Source: Siphonodentalium dalli (lineage: Eukaryota > Mollusca > Scaphopoda > Gadilida > Siphonodentaliidae). Taken from it: a stretch of 64,000 nt of DNA. The translations under genes and the position numbers were made by a program. A model generated the notes under the pieces. It was not told where the DNA came from. It was given only the letters and a program-made list of their open reading frames with translations, and did no database searches. Position 1 is the first letter of the stretch; the number at the start of each line of letters is the position of its first letter. The DNA lies in the NCBI GenBank assembly GCA_032622095.1, contig CP136065.1, positions 213,506,151-213,570,150 on the forward strand, written 5' to 3'. This document shows positions 55,301-61,972 of the stretch, piece by piece.

Positions 55301-56974
55301 ACCATAGTCTCGCTGGTCTGTCTTCTCGTTTGCCGAAACTTGAACATACTATGTTGTATACGTTACGTGTGACCTTTCAAAGCACACAGCCAATTTATTT
55401 GCAGTTTCTTAAAAGGAACCGTGTTCACATTTTGCGTCTAGGAACATGAATTCAACACTATTATTACATAAAATTGTTGGAATGATAGTATAACAATAAC
55501 CCCTATATACATAATTTTCATGTTCTGATTTTTCTAGGAGCCGTCATCAAATAAACTTTCGTGTAAGTGTTCCGATGGTTTCCATGGAGACAGATGTCAA
55601 CATAAGTCCATGACTTGTGCTGAGATAACTTGCTCGAATGGAGGGACATGCAATGATTCAAGACCGAGGCGAGGACGATGTATGTGTAGAAAGGGATTCA
55701 AAGGTCACCGGTGTGAGAAAAAGGTCGATTTCTGTGAATCTAACCCCTGCAGAAACGGTAAGCACAGACTGCTAATTTTTGGTTGCAACACTTGTTAAAA
55801 TATGCTTAAAGTAAAGTTCCTACTAATGCACAATAGCGTGGTATCAATTAAAGGAATATTTGAAACATTGGAATAATTATTACAACGATATACTAAAACT
55901 ATTTTCCGTGGAGAAGATCTAATGTAATTTATATAACTTGAGTTCTAACCACATGTGCACCAAATCCATAATGTTTATTTGACTATTTGGCTGTATATTC
56001 AATTCGCAGCTTTCAAAATAAGTTCGATGACTCACATTCAGTGGCACTATGGTCGTGTTTGTGGCCAGAAGAAAGAGGATTCAACACGACCACACACATT
56101 ACACATATAGAAAGGTGTATTGCTTTCAAATTAATGGCGCGCTAATATTGCAGATTTGTTGTGCAGCAAACACAATATTCTGTCACTCAATGTAAAATTG
56201 TACGACCATTTAAGGTGATAATGTCTCCATTTTTACAACCACCATAATAAGAAATGGCTCCTGGTTCATCATTCCAGCACCATCCGGTAGGAAATCTAAT
56301 TCTCCAATGCGTATAATATGACATTCTCATTCGTTATGCATCTATTAATTGCAGGTGGAACGTGTTTACAAAGTATTCAGGATTACATATGCAAGTGTCC
56401 GGAATCACACATGGGCAGAAACTGCACAATAGTCCTTGACCCTTGCAGAACAATCATTTGCTTCAATGGCGGGAAATGTAGCACATTCGGTCGACGTTTC
56501 ACTGGGAGTTGTGGGTGCCCCACTGGATTCAGCGGGCTTAGATGTGAAATGAACCTAAACGACGTGTGTCAAAATTTCATCTGCAGAAATGGGGGTTCGT
56601 GTTTCCACAAAATGGAAGAACCATTCTGCGCATGTATTGACGGTTTCACTGGAACTCATTGTGAAAATAGCATCGATCACTGTGTGAATTCTCCATGCGG
56701 GGAAAATGGTATTTGTGAGAATAGCAATATTGGGTTCAAGTGTTCGTGTATATTTGGTTTCCAAGGTGACAAGTGCTTGGAACCGAAAATATTTGACGAC
56801 AATTTATCGAACTTAACTCTCCAGAATAGTAAACGAGAGAGCATCATTGCTGTTAGGACTGATGCAGGTGGACTAAAAGGAGGAGCTAACTCTGTTATTG
56901 GTAAATCCAGACTTTTAATTTCATCTCTGATCTTTCTGTTCATCATTCATATCTGGGCGTGTGACGTAACCTGA
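37042..56974 (+). CDS. Delta-type Notch ligand (eight exons, 5' end missing)
   Basis: Eight exons (37042-37335, 41263-41323, 41636-41890, 43230-43290, 50506-50636, 52723-52886, 55538-55757, 56355-56974) join without a phase break into 601 codons plus stop. Domain order: MNLL (1 to about 75), a linker, DSL (about 157-201, Cys 159, 168, 172, 184, 192, 201), nine EGF repeats (about 205-540) and a 61-residue tail. Delta proteins sit in the plasma membrane and bind Notch on the neighbouring cell through MNLL, DSL and the first EGFs. Nine EGF repeats and no visible cysteine-rich domain fit Delta rather than Jagged/Serrate. The first exon (start and signal peptide) is missing. The tail is hydrophobic but has almost no cytoplasmic part; a possible donor at 56901 would allow other 3' exons. 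Introns carry many transposons but every exon is intact. Confidence 0.93.
37686..38092 (+). repeat. (GAT)n-rich microsatellite in a Delta intron
   Basis: About 400 bp of imperfect GAT/GAC trinucleotide repeats in the 3.9-kb intron after the MNLL exon. It lies outside any exon. Confidence 0.9.
38340..38490 (+). mobile_element. 3' end of a truncated retroelement
   Basis: Shares the ending seen at 28383-28490: CACACTAAATTCGGTTGCAA, then TCGGACCAGCAGTCTGGGAG, a CAGACAGACAG tract and a TA-rich tail. It lies in the Delta intron. Confidence 0.5.
38491..39172. other. Intron sequence, nothing recognised
   Basis: Three overlapping short frames occur between 38540 and 39189 but none has a domain or fits the phase of the flanking exons. 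Confidence 0.35.
39173..39600. mobile_element. Degraded GTTGGAAATTTC-type repeat (hAT-like remnant)
   Basis: Begins CAGGGGCATGGCTAT and holds the same internal phrases as the element at 28895 (TTTCCAAATGTTGGAAATGT, AGAAAATTTCCAACTG, a G run). A possible right end (GCCACGTCCCTG) lies at about 41141-41152. No target duplication was found. Confidence 0.45.
39601..40326. other. Intron sequence, nothing recognised
   Basis: No exon, hairpin or repeat boundary is evident in this part of the Delta intron. Confidence 0.3.
40331..40722 (+). mobile_element. piggyBac-like hairpin MITE, copy 2, in the Delta intron
   Basis: Flanked by TTAA (40327-40330 and 40723-40726), with ends CCCTTTACCCAACAAACCGG and CTTCTGTTGGGTAAAGGG. 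Two strong hairpins (about 40481-40548 and 40626-40696) each have ~27-bp arms reading GCCAATGCATTCTCTTATAT and TATGCGAG around a GTCGACCATAGGTCGC-type loop. The element is the inverse of the copy at 34474-34823. Confidence 0.9.
41263..41323 (+). CDS. Delta exon between MNLL and DSL domains
   Basis: Sixty-one bases between acceptor TTTTTTGTAG and donor AAAG|GTATGT. It enters in phase 0, reads EYFTLNSEAWNDVDGTKSTK and leaves one base for the next codon. This is the short linker exon of the Delta N-terminal region; the residue pattern F-L-EAW matches the conserved stretch after the MNLL domain. Confidence 0.88.
41340..41610 (-). mobile_element. TTAA-type MITE family C remnant filling a short intron
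   Basis: The 312-bp intron 41324-41635 is almost entirely family C sequence (GATGGGTGGGTTCCTCGACT, then CGAATCAAATATCTTTTACC and CCGAAGCCAAGAAAATAGTA), in inverse orientation to 50858-51308. It ends about 30 bp before the acceptor of the DSL exon. Confidence 0.6.
41636..41890 (+). CDS. Delta exon encoding the DSL domain
   Basis: 255 bases between acceptor TTTTCCTCTCCAG and donor AAAG|GTAAGA. After a linker (NLILNTTIAESLLPSRSWQH) it encodes the DSL domain: SYRVVCRRNQYGRNCDVQC, then RSRDDQFGHYTC and a closing VCFAGWESEFC. All six cysteines and the DDxFGHYTC core conserved in Notch ligands are present. This domain makes the main contact with Notch EGF repeats 11-12. Confidence 0.97.
41891..42344. 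other. Intron sequence, nothing recognised
   Basis: First part of the 1.3-kb intron between the DSL exon and the first EGF exon. No repeat boundary seen. Confidence 0.3.
42345..42960. mobile_element. GTTGGAAATTTC-type repeat, split by an insertion
   Basis: Left part (42345-42415) and right part (42740-42960) carry the GTTGGAAGTTTCCAACCTAA-type text seen in the hAT-like element at 28895, and the right part ends CACACCCCTG. A 311-bp sequence with a 13-bp flanking duplication sits between them. Confidence 0.5.
42416..42726. mobile_element. Insertion with tRNA-like sequence on both strands
   Basis: The 311-bp insert is flanked by the exact 13-bp repeat CTAACACCACCTA (42403-42415 and 42727-42739), as expected for retroposition. 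On the + strand GTGGCCGTGTGG resembles an A box, GGACTTTGAGTC an anticodon arm of tRNA-Gln (TTG), and GGGGTTCGAATCCCAC a B box with T-arm. The region 42531-42600 is the inverse of 42650-42722 (GAAGC(A/G)AGTGTAATTTTT and GTGGGATTCGAAC), so a second B-box-like sequence lies on the other strand. It may be a tRNA-derived SINE, possibly a head-to-head dimer. Confidence 0.55.
43230..43290 (+). CDS. Delta exon, first half of EGF repeat 1
   Basis: Sixty-one bases between acceptor ATAATTCCAG and donor CAA|GTGAGT. It takes the single base left by the DSL exon and reads AICPPSCDRAHGYCDSPMNC, ending with two bases of a lysine codon completed by the next exon. The atypical first EGF of Delta, with C-x3-C spacing right after DSL, is recognisable. 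Without it the DSL exon and the exon at 50506 would not join in frame. Confidence 0.92.
43489..43996. mobile_element. TTAA-flanked MITE family D, complete copy
   Basis: Ends AGGCCCACTTAATTTTCGA and TCGAAAATTAAGTGGGCCT are perfect 19-bp inverted repeats, flanked by TTAA (43485-43488 and 43997-44000). An open frame on the minus strand inside has no recognised domain. A partial copy lies at 12151. The TTAA target with AGG...CCT ends resembles Kolobok-type elements; the assignment is inferred. Confidence 0.85.
44001..45772. other. Intron sequence, nothing recognised
   Basis: Part of the 7.2-kb intron between the two EGF exons at 43290 and 50506. It has a (CTAT)n-like stretch at about 44522-44554. 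No exon fits the flanking phase. Confidence 0.35.
45773..46218. mobile_element. Hairpin MITE family A, complete copy
   Basis: Ends CAAGCCTGCAAATAGTATGT and ACACGCTATTTGCAGGCTTG form an inverted repeat, flanked by the 8-bp duplication GGAGTGGG (45765-45772 and 46219-46226). Two internal hairpins (45804-45894 and 46098-46190) have arms GAATGAGGTCCCCAGAGGGT and its complement. Central sequence CATAATCGAGGTGCCCAATG is shared with the copy at 2905. No coding sequence. Confidence 0.85.
46578..47932. mobile_element. Mutator-like element, 1355 bp, 101-bp inverted repeats
   Basis: Left (46578-46678) and right (47832-47932) inverted repeats are 101 bp and differ at one position by my reading. They start TAGTCCAAGTCTTCTCG and end GACACGACTTA. 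An exact 9-bp direct repeat, TATTTGATG, flanks the element (46569-46577 and 47933-47941). Long inverted repeats with a 9-bp duplication are the hallmark of Mutator-like (MULE) transposons. The 1.15-kb interior has no transposase; the longest frame (47157-47387) has no known domain, so this is a non-autonomous copy. The near identity of its ends suggests a recent insertion. Confidence 0.88.
47950..48546 (-). pseudogene. Fragment of an unrecognised protein-coding repeat, copy 2
   Basis: On the minus strand from 48546 it reads MAAELAFQLQMLLSNRI, later FAKKTKFGEYVIGITELN. After a frame change it continues KDDSVTNSAKFTELKPAGHS and, after another, DVYPARWTPADHESARKFIG, matching copy 1 at 24490-24901. 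At least two frameshifts break it. The conserved 3' flank with an ATAAAC stretch is also present. I do not recognise the family. The Mutator-like element ends just beyond it. Confidence 0.5.
48577..48751. mobile_element. piggyBac-like hairpin MITE, degraded copy
   Basis: Two hairpins with the GCATTCTCTTATATATGCGAG arm sequence split by mutations; the right end CATGACAGGG abuts TTAA at 48752-48755. Its spacer (TTGAGCTTGTAAGCCA) matches the copy at 57951-58188, not those at 34474 and 40331. The left end is missing. Confidence 0.6.
48756..49559. other. Intron sequence, nothing recognised
   Basis: No exon fits the phase of the flanking Delta exons and no element boundary is seen. Confidence 0.3.
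49560..49756. mobile_element. Foldback element
   Basis: The left arm (TAGAACCGCATGAGTGTCTG, GATTTTGACGAAATATCGCA, GATTTGTTGGCGGA) is repeated inverted on the right (TCCGCCAACAAATCGAGTGC, GTCAAAATCCAGACACTCTT, GCGGTTCTA). Arms are about 90 bp with a few mismatches. Lies in a Delta intron. Confidence 0.75.
50214..50443. mobile_element. Foldback element just upstream of an EGF exon
   Basis: Arms contain GAGGCCATATTGGATT, CCGGTTCCGTGGTTTTAGTG and CTGGAGTAACATTTCCATAT, with inverted partners ATATGGAAATGCTACTCCAT, ACTTAAACCACGGAACCGG and CCAATATGGCCG. It ends about 60 bp before the exon at 50506. A related single arm lies at 35425-35505. Confidence 0.7.
50506..50636 (+). CDS. Delta exon, end of EGF 1 and EGF 2
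   Basis: 131 bases between acceptor TTATCTTGCAG and donor ATAG|GTCAGT. The first base completes the lysine codon begun at 43290. It reads CNLGWQGTNCDEC, then KSHPLCIHGFCHEPWQCICK and NGWSGSFCDI. The H-G-x-C and PWQC motifs match EGF 2 of Delta proteins, the module that packs against DSL and supports Notch binding. Confidence 0.96.
50858..51308. mobile_element. TTAA-flanked MITE family C, complete copy
   Basis: Flanked by TTAA (50854-50857 and 51309-51312). The right end ATCGGATTGAGTACCT mirrors the left end AGATGCATAACCCGATT imperfectly. Internal text includes TTGGGTTTCGGGGGG, a G run and TTTGATTCGAGTCGAGGAAC. Lies in the intron after EGF 2. Confidence 0.75.
51313..52722. other. Intron sequence; weak repeat
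   Basis: Phrases of the type TTGCCAAATNATTTGCC occur at about 52015-52040 and inverted or diverged at 52390-52475. No exon fits the flanking phase. Confidence 0.35.
52723..52886 (+). CDS. Delta exon, EGF 3 and first half of EGF 4
   Basis: 164 bases between acceptor TCGACGTTACAG and donor CAA|GTGAGT. It takes one base from the previous exon and ends in phase 0. It reads RNYCSKHQPCFHGGTCLPDR, then VGNYTCQCASGYKGSNC, followed by LRCNTGYCFNNGICQ, where EGF 4 is cut by the intron. The C-x4-GGTC and GYxGxxC spacing is standard. Confidence 0.96.
53117..53417 (+). mobile_element. Family B MITE copy 4, in a Delta intron
   Basis: TTAA (53113-53116) then AGACATATTATGGACTTGTT, ending GAGTGTTTCACATCTCTT. 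About 70 bp of the family's left part are deleted after GTGCGTGAAACTGAT. Confidence 0.65.
53936..54595 (+). repeat. Direct duplication, ~340-bp unit
   Basis: CACTCCCAGTCAT followed by GCTCAAACGGCACGGCCGGG and GTTAATAACGTCATTATATA occurs at about 53978 and 54331. Both copies are followed by TTATCGCTCGAAACACGTGT and GAGGTTCACGATGGGAGTCT, some of which repeats further. Confidence 0.8.
54599..54870 (+). repeat. Tandem array, 122-bp unit, 2.2 copies
   Basis: AGATCTCGGAAACGGGTGGA starts at 54599, 54721 and 54843. Units include GTACAAATTTTATCGGGTCG and a GCGCATGCGCAGAC end. Lies in a Delta intron. Confidence 0.9.
54871..55537. other. Intron sequence; acceptor-like site without a usable exon
   Basis: AAATTTAAATTTCAG at about 55206-55220 looks like an acceptor, but what follows has few cysteines and would break the EGF 4 join between 52886 and 55538, which is already complete. 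I take it as intron. Confidence 0.4.
55538..55757 (+). CDS. Delta exon, second half of EGF 4, EGF 5 and start of EGF 6
   Basis: 220 bases between acceptor TGATTTTTCTAG and donor AACG|GTAAGC. Enters in phase 0. It reads EPSSNKLSCKCSDGFHGDRC, then TCAEITCSNGGTC and RPRRGRCMCRKGFKGHRC, and begins EGF 6 with VDFCESNPCRNG. EGF 5 is unusually basic (RPRRGR, RKGFKGHR). Exon boundaries fall inside EGF modules rather than between them. Confidence 0.96.
55758..56354. other. Last intron, nothing recognised
   Basis: The 597-bp intron holds no recognised repeat. The branch to acceptor region is TATTAATTGCAG. Confidence 0.4.
56355..56974 (+). CDS. Delta last visible exon: EGF 6-9 and hydrophobic tail
   Basis: Starts after TATTAATTGCAG in the phase left by the previous exon and completes the split NGG triplet of EGF 6. 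EGF 7 reads LDPCRTIICFNGGKC, EGF 8 NDVCQNFICRNGGSC and EGF 9 IDHCVNSPCGENGIC, ending GFQGDKC. A linker follows with two glycosylation sequons (NLS, NLT) and a GGLKGGANS stretch, then LLISSLIFLFIIHIWA and a stop six residues later (CDVT). This could be a transmembrane segment without a tail or a GPI-attachment signal. Alternatively the exon ends at 56900 (ATTG|GTAAAT); the hydrophobic stretch would then be T-rich intron read by chance, with tail exons further downstream. Confidence 0.9.
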
Positions 56975-57946
56975 TACATATAGGAATTACATGTACTAAT
57001 ACTCCAAGCCTGATCAATCCGAGATTATTTCGTCTCGAGAGAGAGCTTATGTGTCGCTACGTCTCGCGAAGAACGTAAGATATGGTGCCCAGTGAATAGC
57101 GCCGGAAACATGCGAATCCCCAAACTGCAATGTATGTTTATGTGTCCTCGTTACGCTGGCCAGTCCACTATTTTTGGAGCATGAAAAAACATGAAAAAAG
57201 GCTGTCACCACGACTTGCTTGTGTCGTTTGAGTGACAAATATAGTTGATTCAAGCTTACCCAACAACACCACACCAATTTGACACTTTGGGGGGGGGGGG
57301 GGGGGGGGAGGGGATTTAGCTAAAGGTAAACCAAGCTCGTTTCATACACATTTATATTTACTTCTTGCTAATTAATGGGCGTAGGAGTTGTCGGGTGGTC
57401 ACTGAAGGGGTCACTCTCACCAGAAAAAGTGCTGAGGGTACACAGGTTTTGAAATCTCGTTCTAAATGACGTTTTGTTTTCGATTCTGCCATGATTTCTG
57501 TTAGAGAAATGTTTTTTACATTCCAATGAAAATTAAAATGAATTGAAAACAAATTGCTGATGGGCGCCAGACTTTCAGTAACACAGTTAAAGGAACCGTG
57601 TTAGAGCCGATCACAAACCACGTGTACCCTTCAGCACATTTTCAAAACCTGTGTACCCTTCAACACTTTATTTTGGTGAGAGTGACCCCTTCAGCACTAT
57701 TTGGCGCTACTATATACTATATATTAGAAAACTCCCGAAAATTTGACCTGATCTGGCCAATTTTCAATTGAATGTGGACAATTTAGTTTCTCGGAATAAT
57801 GCAGAATGAATTGTAACCGACACATCGTCTTTAATAACCACATGTTAGGAATTATTATGTATGTGGTAACAGTACTCTGACCAGCGTAGCGAGGGGGCAG
57901 AACTACACCTTGCGGTTTAGGGAATCCCACCAGACAATCCTTGTGA
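56975..57946. other. Downstream of the Delta stop; no gene
   Basis: Either 3' untranslated region or intron. Contains a G run at 57289-57308 and a duplicated phrase (GTGTACCCTTCA(G/A)CAC) near 57621-57667. No clear polyadenylation signal close to the stop was seen. Confidence 0.4.
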
Positions 57947-57950
57947 TTAA

Positions 57951-58188
57951 CCCTTTCATGAATTGTTGCGAAAACCCTGTGCCAATGCATTCTCTTATAT
58001 ATGCGAGTCGCCCACAGGGCGCCTCACATAGAAAGAGAATGCATTGGCCTAATAATATTTACCTTGATCTTGTAAGCCAATGCATTCTCTTATATATGCG
58101 AGGCTCCCTATGGGAGACTCATATAAAAGATAATGCACTGGCCCATGGTGTTTAATGCTGCACCAGCGCAGCTCCCGTCACGAAAGCG
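57951..58188 (+). mobile_element. piggyBac-like hairpin MITE, second subfamily
   Basis: Flanked by TTAA (57947-57950 and 58189-58192), with ends CCCTTTCATGAATTG and CCGTCACGAAAGCG, an imperfect inverted repeat. Two hairpins with GCCAATGCATTCTCTTATAT arms enclose a TACCTTGATCTTGTAAGCCA spacer. The hairpins match the copies at 34474 and 40331 while the ends differ. Confidence 0.75.
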
Positions 58189-58399
58189 TTAAGAACTCGT
58201 GTAACATTATTGCTTCCATATATCTAGTGTTATTGTCTCGGTCCATTATCATACAATCAACATCGATATTTTGAGATCTCACACAATGAGAGTAGTTATG
58301 AACACATGGACACACACAAAGGATGGTGAAATACCAACACAGCGAAGAATATAAATTGAAATGTGAAATTTCCTTTACGATTTTCACTTGACATGTTAA

Positions 58400-58872
58400 A
58401 GGTACTCAATCCGATAAAACTCCTCTCAATTACTATTTCAATGGCTTCGGGGGTCAAAAATATTTGATTCGAGTCGAGGAAGCCACCCATCAAAGCTCAG
58501 ATTTTTTAGATATCGATTTTAGAAATCTATTATTTTTCATTATCGGGAATTCTTTCTGGCCCAGTCAAAATTGCGTTATTATTACCACTTGATTTTAGAG
58601 TTATCCATCCTTGTCTGTTTGAATAGTGTTTTGGTGTACACATCTCGAGCATATTACGAAGTTGAAGGCAATTATTAGTACTCATCTCGAGAAAATAACA
58701 AATTTCAAAAATCAATATCTAATAACTCTGAGCTTTGTTTGATGGGTTCCTCGACTTGAATCAAATATGTTTTACCCTAAAAGCCAAAGAAATAGTAATA
58801 TAGGACTTTCTGATCGGATTGTTGTTGTTGGAATCTGTTGAGATGTGGACCCTCTGATCGGATTGAGTACCT
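58400..58872. mobile_element. TTAA-flanked MITE family C, best-preserved copy
   Basis: Ends AGGTACTCAATCCGAT and ATCGGATTGAGTACCT are perfect 16-bp inverted repeats between TTAA sites (58396-58399 and 58873-58876). The two halves are partly inverse to each other (TTTGATTCGAGTCGAGGAAG on the left, TTCCTCGACTTGAATCAAAT on the right), so the element can fold back. Confidence 0.88.
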
Positions 58873-58876
58873 TTAA

Positions 58877-59764
58877 CGTGTATCTATCTCATGGTCATGT
58901 GTTTGGCTGCGATATAAATTCAACAAACTACATGAACCCATTCGTTGACCATATTGAAACCGCCGTTCATTTCTTATTAATAGCCATGTTCAGCCACACG
59001 TACCGTTGTAACGTGTGTTACTATGGTATTGCTAGTTATATACAATTGGCGGGGAAGTCATGCAATTTACGGTGACAAAGTTACACGTTTTGAGATATCT
59101 GTCCAACATATATATACATGTGTACAAAACGTGTAAACAATAATCGCTTGGTAAAGACAAGTCTATGGGTCCGATATGCTTAATTGGGTTCAATAAAAAT
59201 ATAATATTTTCGCGCAGACACATTTTATTCTCTTTCTGTCTGAACTGCGTTCGTTGCTCACTAGAAGATCTTATATATTCGCGCTTGAGCGACGAAAGTG
59301 CCGAAAAAACTGTTGCGAGAAAATGGAATTTAGCTAGGTCCACGATCGACGCCTCTTAAATCCTGAATTGAGCCGCCCATACCGACTATTAGTAGAAAAC
59401 GCGCGCCTGTCGATCTACTATAGTTGAGTTATCTTCTCCTTGTTTATCGGAATATTGGATTATTCCTATTTGATACACGTTTCGTACCGCTACACGTTTC
59501 ACACAAATCTTCTAAACTGTTTGACCGTACACGTGTTGACGAAATGGTCACGTGAATCAGATGACTTCCGTTGGCAATGGCAACACACGTTACAAGTTAC
59601 ACGCATGTGTGACTGAACCTGGTTAAGTAATTGGTCAATGTCATCAGGACACTTTTCCTGACAATATAGTCTGCCCTTGACCTTGATAAAACGATAAGTG
59701 CGAGAAGATTGTGGAATCTGCAATGCTTATCTATCTGCCAGTGGTCCAAGGTTCTGAACCGATC
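58877..59764. other. No gene seen
   Basis: AT-rich sequence with short frames on both strands and no recognisable domain. Confidence 0.35.
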
Positions 59765-60173
59765 AAATCTGAGTTTAGTGTGCCTGTCAATTGCAGAATG
59801 ATGTCCCCAGAGGGTGAATGTAGTGAGATAGCATAACCAACTTCACTCTCTGGGGACCTCATTCTGTATGGGAGACATAGACTCAGATTGAAGTTCCCAA
59901 CTGGTGATGTACACCCACAGGGAACCTCTATTATGCTAGGTGTCGTCTGCCAATTTGGGATACAGAGAAACTAAACTAAAAAAGAAATAAAATCTTTGTG
60001 AAGATGTTTCTATAGAAATTTGATAATAAAGAAACTTCCCAGTGAAGATGAGCTCTAAGCAGAATGAGGTTCTCAGAGGGTGAATTTAGTGATGCTAGCC
60101 CTGTGCGGGATAGCGTCACTAAATTTACCCTCTGTGGATCTCATTATTCAAATGGCAGGCACACTAAACTCAG
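59765..60173. mobile_element. Hairpin MITE family A copy with 14-bp flanking repeats
   Basis: Near its ends CTGAGTTTAGTGTGCCTGTC and GGCAGGCACACTAAACTCAG form an inverted repeat. Hairpins lie at about 59796-59868 and 60060-60148. The 14-bp sequence GTTCTGAACCGATC sits on both sides (59751-59764 and 60174-60187). The related copy at 45773 has an 8-bp duplication instead. Confidence 0.75.
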
Positions 60174-60187
60174 GTTCTGAACCGATC

Positions 60188-61972
60188 GATCTATATCCTT
60201 GATGAAAATGAATTTTATACGAACTCCATTGTTGATATTATAGCATATACCATGTAGCCCTCTGCGATGTCTGACATCACAATTTGCCAGGCAAATATCT
60301 CCCGTGTGTCAACTTATAGCATAAATAGCCGTAGCAGATGAAAAGTGTAAACACAGTGAGGTCACTGCAAAACAGTTTCATGCAATTTAGTGGCATATCC
60401 GTATCCGGTATATATTTAGCAAAATAGTCTGTGATATTTTTCAATTAATTGTTTGATTTCACGTATGAACAATACATTATTGTCATCGTGTTTTCTATGC
60501 TCATTGAGTTGTGTCATTACGTGTTTTAATTTATTGATGTGCATTTGTTTGTCATTTTTTCAAGCCTTTATCATTGTATACATACATGTATATGTCGGAC
60601 AAAAACTGATTCTTCTCACATTATTGTGTCGCTATTTGTTATTCATATTTGCCATGGGGGATATTATCACTCACTAAGTGCATGCATTTTCATATTTATA
60701 TTATTTTTAAAATTTGTTTTTTCATAACCAAAGTAATGGAAATTGTTTTTAAATCGCGAGAGTTTCGAACTCCAGTTCACAAGTTTGCTTATGAATTTCA
60801 TGTTTGGGAAGACTTATTTTGGTTGATCATCTTCGCCAGCGTATATCATACATGTTTCATAACTATATGAGTGACATGAGTCTTTGACTCGTCGAATTAA
60901 GCACGAGGAGGAGTATATCACGTCGCAACCCCTGAAAATATATGGTTTTGTTCAACATTTTTTTAATATAACGCAACAACTGTGGATGGAGGGTGGTGAC
61001 TCGGTTGTACGGTGCATGGTGCATTAAGCCAACATAAGCCGTCCAGCGATGCTTAAGCTGGTTTTATCCTGATAAGCGCCTTTCTGGGATCCACACTCAG
61101 GATTCCAGTCAGTTGATGTCCGAAAGACGGTGGTTTCTAGCACAGTGGGGTCATTTTCTGGTGAATCTAACCATCTGTGTGGTCTTTCCTCCGTTTGTAA
61201 ACCTGACAACATTTTGAATGATATGCCCTGCATGGTGGCTGAAAAGACGATAAGTGAAATAAACTAAAATGAATGGAAGTAGAATAATTGTTCGGGTTTA
61301 TGCATTGTAGTGTACTCCGTCGCGGAAAATGCAGAATTTGTCGAACCATCTTGTGAGTAGAATTATGATAATTTGACCCACATGGCCGAAATGACCATTA
61401 TATGAGTTGATTTCCTACAATTGTTGGTACAATAAGCTCCATATATTTCTCTGCCAAATTTTCCCAGAAGCCGGCAATTGCGAGTTTTGAAAAGTCCAAT
61501 GTCGCATATCCTAATTTCAGGCAAACGATTATCAAGATTTGATTTCAAACAAGGTATCTGTATAAAAGAGGGAGAATTTGGTCTTTATATGATATCGTCA
61601 GCTGCATGGCATCGTCGACACACGGTTGCTAAACTCTACGCGACTCTGTTCTTCAAAAAATCTTTTTCTGGCGACCGGTGATTGTTGCTTAATGTAGGAC
61701 CAGTCATTACCACACTGTATGGAACATGCCATTTCTATAGGAAATATTGAAACACAAAACTATGTCCACTTCTGTCCTTCCACAATGGCAGCGCTTTATG
61801 TCGAGGGTATGTATGCGTATACTACGAGAGCAATATAGATGGAGTTACAAAACATCGTGGCAGAGACAAAGGAACCCTGGTTTACCTATAGATTTGTGAT
61901 GTTTTCCCAATGAGGAATTAAACCCTGAAGATACACAGATAACGGGTAGTTAACAATGTTTTAGTACATTGA
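60188..61972. other. No gene seen
   Basis: A frame at 60453-60677 is rich in hydrophobic residues because the DNA is T-rich, and an acceptor-like CCTAATTTCAG at about 61510-61520 precedes a short open stretch. Neither fits as a transmembrane exon of the Delta-type gene in a way I can support. Confidence 0.35.

Noticed and set aside
55221-55449. Acceptor-like site and open frame before the EGF 4/5 exon
   Set aside because: The join from 52886 to 55538 already gives a complete EGF 4, and this stretch lacks EGF cysteines.
60453-60677. Hydrophobic frame as a possible transmembrane exon of the Delta gene
   Set aside because: The hydrophobicity follows from T-rich DNA, the phase and splice sites do not fit well, and no ligand-tail features follow.
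61521-61553. Short stretch between CCTAATTTCAG and a GTATCT donor-like site, in the right phase for a downstream Delta exon
   Set aside because: It encodes only about ten basic residues with no transmembrane segment and cannot be told from chance.
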